A stretch of 8,749 bases of DNA, from NCBI GenBank assembly GCA_021807065.1, contig JAKAPO010000079.1:1-8749 (forward strand). The letters run 5' to 3'. The notes beneath the pieces were generated by a model. It was not told where the DNA came from, ran no database searches, and saw only the letters and a program-made list of their open reading frames with translations. The DNA is from a bacterium. GTDB lineage: Bacteria > Vulcanimicrobiota > Vulcanimicrobiia > Vulcanimicrobiales > Vulcanimicrobiaceae. This document shows positions 6,648 to 8,749 of the stretch, piece after piece; position 1 is the stretch's first letter, and each line of letters starts with the position of its first letter. Both the position numbers and the translations under genes were made by a program.

Positions 6648-7505
6648 ATGCCCGAGTGGCTGCGCGTGCGTCGCGGCAAGAACGCCACAGACGCCGCACA
6701 GTGGAGCAAGTGCCCGAAGTGCGGCGAGATGATCTACCGCCGCGATCTCGCCGCGAACCTGTACGTCTGCACGCGGTGCGGACACCACTTTCGCATGGGC
6801 GCCTACGATCGGATCTCGACTATCGTCGACGGCGACTTTGCGGAGATCGGCGGCGACGTTGCCGTCGGCGATCCCCTGCGCTGGGCCGACCGTAAGAGTT
6901 ATCCGGCGAAGCTCGCGGGAGATCGCGAGAAGAGCGGATTGAGCGAAGCAGTGGTCTGCGGCTTCGGTCAAGTCGGTGGATTCGACGTCGGGTTGGGCGT
7001 GATGGACTTTCATTTTCGCGGCGGCACGATGGGAACCGTCGTCGGCGAACGCGTGACGATGCTGTTCGAAGAGGCGCGGCGCAGGCACGTGCCGTGCTTG
7101 ATTTTTACCGCATCCGGCGGCGCGCGCATGGAGGAGGGTATGTACGCGCTAATGCAACTCGCGAAAACGACGGCCGCCGTCACGCGCTTTATGGATGACG
7201 GAAACTTCCTCGTCAGCATTCTGACCGATCCTACGACCGGCGGCGTCTCGGCCTCCTTTGCATTCCAAGCGGACGTCGTCGTCGCAGAGCCGGGGGCGAT
7301 GATTGGTTTTGCCGGACGCCGCGTGATCGAGCAGACGATACGGCAGAAACTGCCCGAAGGATTTCAGACCGCCGAGTTCCTTCTCGAAAAAGGGCATATC
7401 GACATGGTCGTGCACCGCCGGTCCCTCAAGGACGCGCTCGTACGACTCCTCGACTATGCTTCGAAGGGCGCTGAGCGGCGAGCTCTTGCCGGAGTCGATG
7501 CGTGA
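6648..7505 (+). CDS. accD: Acetyl-CoA carboxylase carboxyltransferase subunit beta
   Basis: With AccA it transfers carboxyl from carboxybiotin-BCCP to acetyl-CoA, giving malonyl-CoA for fatty-acid synthesis. The product has 285 residues. Seen: N-terminal zinc ribbon with Cys22, 25, 41 and 44 (CPKC...CTRC), then the crotonase-like carboxyltransferase fold with FRGGTMGTVVGERV (123-136), FTASGGARMEEGMYAL (153-168), LTDPTTGGVSASFA (192-205), AEPGAMIGFAGRRVIEQT (213-230) and LPEGFQTAEFLLEKGHID (235-252). ATG 6648 is chosen because MPEW is the common AccD N-terminus. An in-frame GTG at 6639, 2 bases after the glycosyltransferase stop, would add three residues (V-A-P) and cannot be excluded. The same frame stays open upstream to 6006 inside the glycosyltransferase gene, which is coincidental. 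The stop overlaps the accA start by 4 bases, fitting stoichiometric synthesis of the subunits. Confidence 0.97.
   Translation: MPEWLRVRRGKNATDAAQWSKCPKCGEMIYRRDLAANLYVCTRCGHHFRMGAYDRISTIVDGDFAEIGGDVAVGDPLRWADRKSYPAKLAGDREKSGLSEAVVCGFGQVGGFDVGLGVMDFHFRGGTMGTVVGERVTMLFEEARRRHVPCLIFTASGGARMEEGMYALMQLAKTTAAVTRFMDDGNFLVSILTDPTTGGVSASFAFQADVVVAEPGAMIGFAGRRVIEQTIRQKLPEGFQTAEFLLEKGHIDMVVHRRSLKDALVRLLDYASKGAERRALAGVDA
7491..7494 (+). promoter_or_regulatory. Ribosome binding site for accA
   Basis: GGAG lies 7 bases before the GTG at 7502-7504. This normal spacing supports the GTG as the accA start within the GTGA overlap with accD. Confidence 0.6.
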
Positions 7506-8479
7506 ATCCGTTCCTCGACCGCGAACGATTTTTGCTCGAGCTCGAACAGCGTATCGCCGATCTGCGCGAAGCTAGTGCCGATCAACGAGTGGATTTGTCG
7601 AGCGAGATTGCGACACTCGAGTCGCGCTATCATGAGATCCTACGAGAAGTCTACGGCGCGCCCACGCCGTGGCAGAAGGTCCACATGGCGCGGCACCCTA
7701 ACCGGCCAACCTCACTCGATTACATAAACGCGCTCGACCGATTCGACGAACTCCACGGTGATCGCCACATTCGTGACGATCCGGCCGTCGTCGGCGGTAT
7801 GGCGCTACTACGCGGCCGGGCAATTGTGGTCATCGGACAGCAACGCGGTCGCGACACGAAAGAGAACCTGCAGCGCAACTTTGGTATGGTCGCGCCGGAA
7901 GGATATCGGAAAGTGCGGCGGCTCGCATTGCTGGGGTCGCGACTCGGTCTGCCGATCGTCACGTTCGTCGATACCAAGGGCGCCGACCCGGGCATCGCCT
8001 CGGAGGAGCACGCACAGTCGGAGGCAATTGCCCAATGCTTGGTGGCCTTTACCGAGGCGAAGGTTCCCATCGTCGCCAGCGTCGTCGGCGAGGGAGGGTC
8101 GGGCGGAGCGCTCGCGCTTGCGATCGCCGACCACGTCATCATGCTCGAGCACAGCACCTATTCGGTCGCATCGCCCGAGGGTTGCGCGGCGATTCTTTGG
8201 GCGGATGCATCCAAAGCGGAAGAAGCGGCGGCGCACTTGAAGTTGACCGCTCAGGATTTGCTTGGTTTCGGCATCGTCGACGAGATCATCTCCGAGCCGC
8301 TGGGTGGCGCGAATCGCGATCCGGCGAACGTCGTCGCGCGCGTCATCGAACGCATTGACGCGTCGCTCGATCGTCTCGAGCGAATTTCGGTGCAGACGTT
8401 GCTGGCGCAGCGGTACGACAAGTACCGCCGCATCGGAGCGTGGCAGCAAGAGACGGCTCCGGTGGGAGTGCGCACGTGA
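7502..8479 (+). CDS. accA: Acetyl-CoA carboxylase carboxyltransferase subunit alpha
   Basis: Alpha partner of AccD in the heterotetrameric carboxyltransferase. The product has 325 residues, close to the usual AccA length of about 320. Seen: N-terminal helical segment about 1-55 (FLLELEQRIADL), then RHPNRPTSLDYI (64-75), ELHGDRHIRDDP (83-94), RNFGMVAPEGYRKVRRLA (125-142), DTKGADPGIASEEHAQSEAIA (157-177), the oxyanion-hole region GEGGSGGALALA (196-207), SPEGCAAILW (224-233) and DLLGFGIVDEII (252-263). The DTKGADPG segment reads DTPGAYPG in many homologues, a modest variation. It starts with GTG in a GTGA overlap with the accD stop and has a GGAG 7 bases upstream. The biotin carboxylase (accC) and BCCP (accB) genes are not in the window. 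Its stop overlaps the next GTG start. Confidence 0.97.
   Translation: MNPFLDRERFLLELEQRIADLREASADQRVDLSSEIATLESRYHEILREVYGAPTPWQKVHMARHPNRPTSLDYINALDRFDELHGDRHIRDDPAVVGGMALLRGRAIVVIGQQRGRDTKENLQRNFGMVAPEGYRKVRRLALLGSRLGLPIVTFVDTKGADPGIASEEHAQSEAIAQCLVAFTEAKVPIVASVVGEGGSGGALALAIADHVIMLEHSTYSVASPEGCAAILWADASKAEEAAAHLKLTAQDLLGFGIVDEIISEPLGGANRDPANVVARVIERIDASLDRLERISVQTLLAQRYDKYRRIGAWQQETAPVGVRT
8461..8468 (+). promoter_or_regulatory. Ribosome binding site for the ftsB/divIC-like gene
   Basis: The purine-rich GGTGGGAG ends 7 bases before GTG 8476. It supports initiation at this GTG, which overlaps the accA stop, over the internal ATG at 8524 located at the beginning of the membrane segment. Confidence 0.5.
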
Positions 8480-8749
8480 AGCGCAAACACGGTTTGGCTC
8501 CGCGCGTGCGCTGGCTCGGGCGCATGACCGGATTGGCGATCGTGTTGTTCGTCGTCGTCGTGCTGTGCATCCAGTTCGCACAGCGCATCGGGCAGAACTA
8601 TGGGCTGGTTCACGAGCTGGCACGAACGCAGCGCGACATCCGAAATTTGCACGAACGCGACCAGGCCGAAATTAGGGAGATTCGCCGCCTGCACACGGTC
8701 GAGGGCGTCGTGCCATACATCTACCGGCGATTGCGCATGGTGCGGCCCG
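8476..8749 (+). CDS. FtsB/DivIC-like septum formation initiator protein (3'-truncated)
   Basis: The frame opens with GTG at 8476 and runs off the window after 91 codons. Seen: a basic N-terminus (KRKHGLAPRVRWLGR), a single hydrophobic membrane segment about residues 18-36 (TGLAIVLFVVVVLCIQFA), then a charged heptad-like stretch about 40-75 (LVHELARTQRDIRNLHERDQ) predicted to be coiled coil, and a segment ending LRMVRP. The order short basic tail, one TM helix, coiled coil, then a motif like the LGMVRPGE near the end of FtsB/DivIC proteins is the layout of this family. Family role: bitopic divisome protein that pairs with FtsL and FtsQ/DivIB to activate septal peptidoglycan synthesis. Family members are short (about 100-120 residues), so only the tail should be missing. 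Position after accA by a GTGA overlap implies co-translation. FtsL-like proteins share the architecture, but the MVRP motif favours FtsB/DivIC. Confidence 0.75.
   Translation, partial: MKRKHGLAPRVRWLGRMTGLAIVLFVVVVLCIQFAQRIGQNYGLVHELARTQRDIRNLHERDQAEIREIRRLHTVEGVVPYIYRRLRMVRP

Noticed and set aside
1..8749. CRISPR arrays, tRNA/rRNA genes, insertion-sequence transposases, phage or defence genes
   Set aside because: None was seen on reading both strands; apart from the 14-bp inverted repeat, the window is core genes with very little intergenic DNA.

Overview
This is a high-GC bacterial chromosomal segment packed with core genes. Long open antisense frames are frequent, as expected at this base composition. 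The mix of genes (CIRCE-controlled hrcA with dnaJ, rsmE, accD-accA, an FtsB/DivIC-like protein, an actinobacterial-flavoured acetyl-CoA synthetase and a COG0614-type cobalamin-binding protein) fits a deep-branching high-GC lineage such as Eremiobacterota (WPS-2) or a relative. That placement is an inference from gene style only; no rRNA or other phylogenetic marker is present.

Layout. (1) Positions 2-799, plus strand: 3' part of a cobalamin/metal-chelate binding protein of the ABC-transporter substrate-binding family. (2) Positions 800-947: short convergent intergenic gap, bounded by a perfect 14-bp inverted repeat (778-791 / 934-947) and holding a perfect 14-bp palindrome. (3) Positions 948-2915, minus strand: full-length acetyl-CoA synthetase (acs). 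(4) Positions 2916-2977: 62-bp divergent control region with a near-perfect CIRCE operator (2940-2966), the HrcA binding site. (5) Positions 2978-8749, plus strand: a tight run hrcA - dnaJ - rsmE - GT2 glycosyltransferase - accD - accA - ftsB/divIC-like (cut by the window end). Three junctions are 4-base stop/start overlaps (dnaJ/rsmE ATGA, accD/accA GTGA, accA/ftsB-like GTGA). The remaining gaps are 11 to 34 bases.

How the genes work together. HrcA represses its own operon through CIRCE and so should make dnaJ heat-inducible. grpE and dnaK, which usually sit between hrcA and dnaJ, are absent here. The second half of the run holds the carboxyltransferase of acetyl-CoA carboxylase (AccD beta, AccA alpha), the committed step of fatty-acid synthesis. 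It also holds a dolichol-phosphate-mannose-synthase-like glycosyltransferase and a divisome-type membrane protein. If no internal promoter exists, stress control, ribosome modification, lipid synthesis and envelope/division genes share one transcript. The divergent acs makes acetyl-CoA, the AccAD pathway's starting substrate, and its promoter region contains the same symmetric CIRCE.

I did not find a wholly new system. The parts most worth a second look are the CIRCE region (embedded promoter, possible leaderless hrcA mRNA, and a mini-ORF that exactly fills the operator), the inverted-repeat-bounded intergenic segment, and the rearranged hrcA operon.
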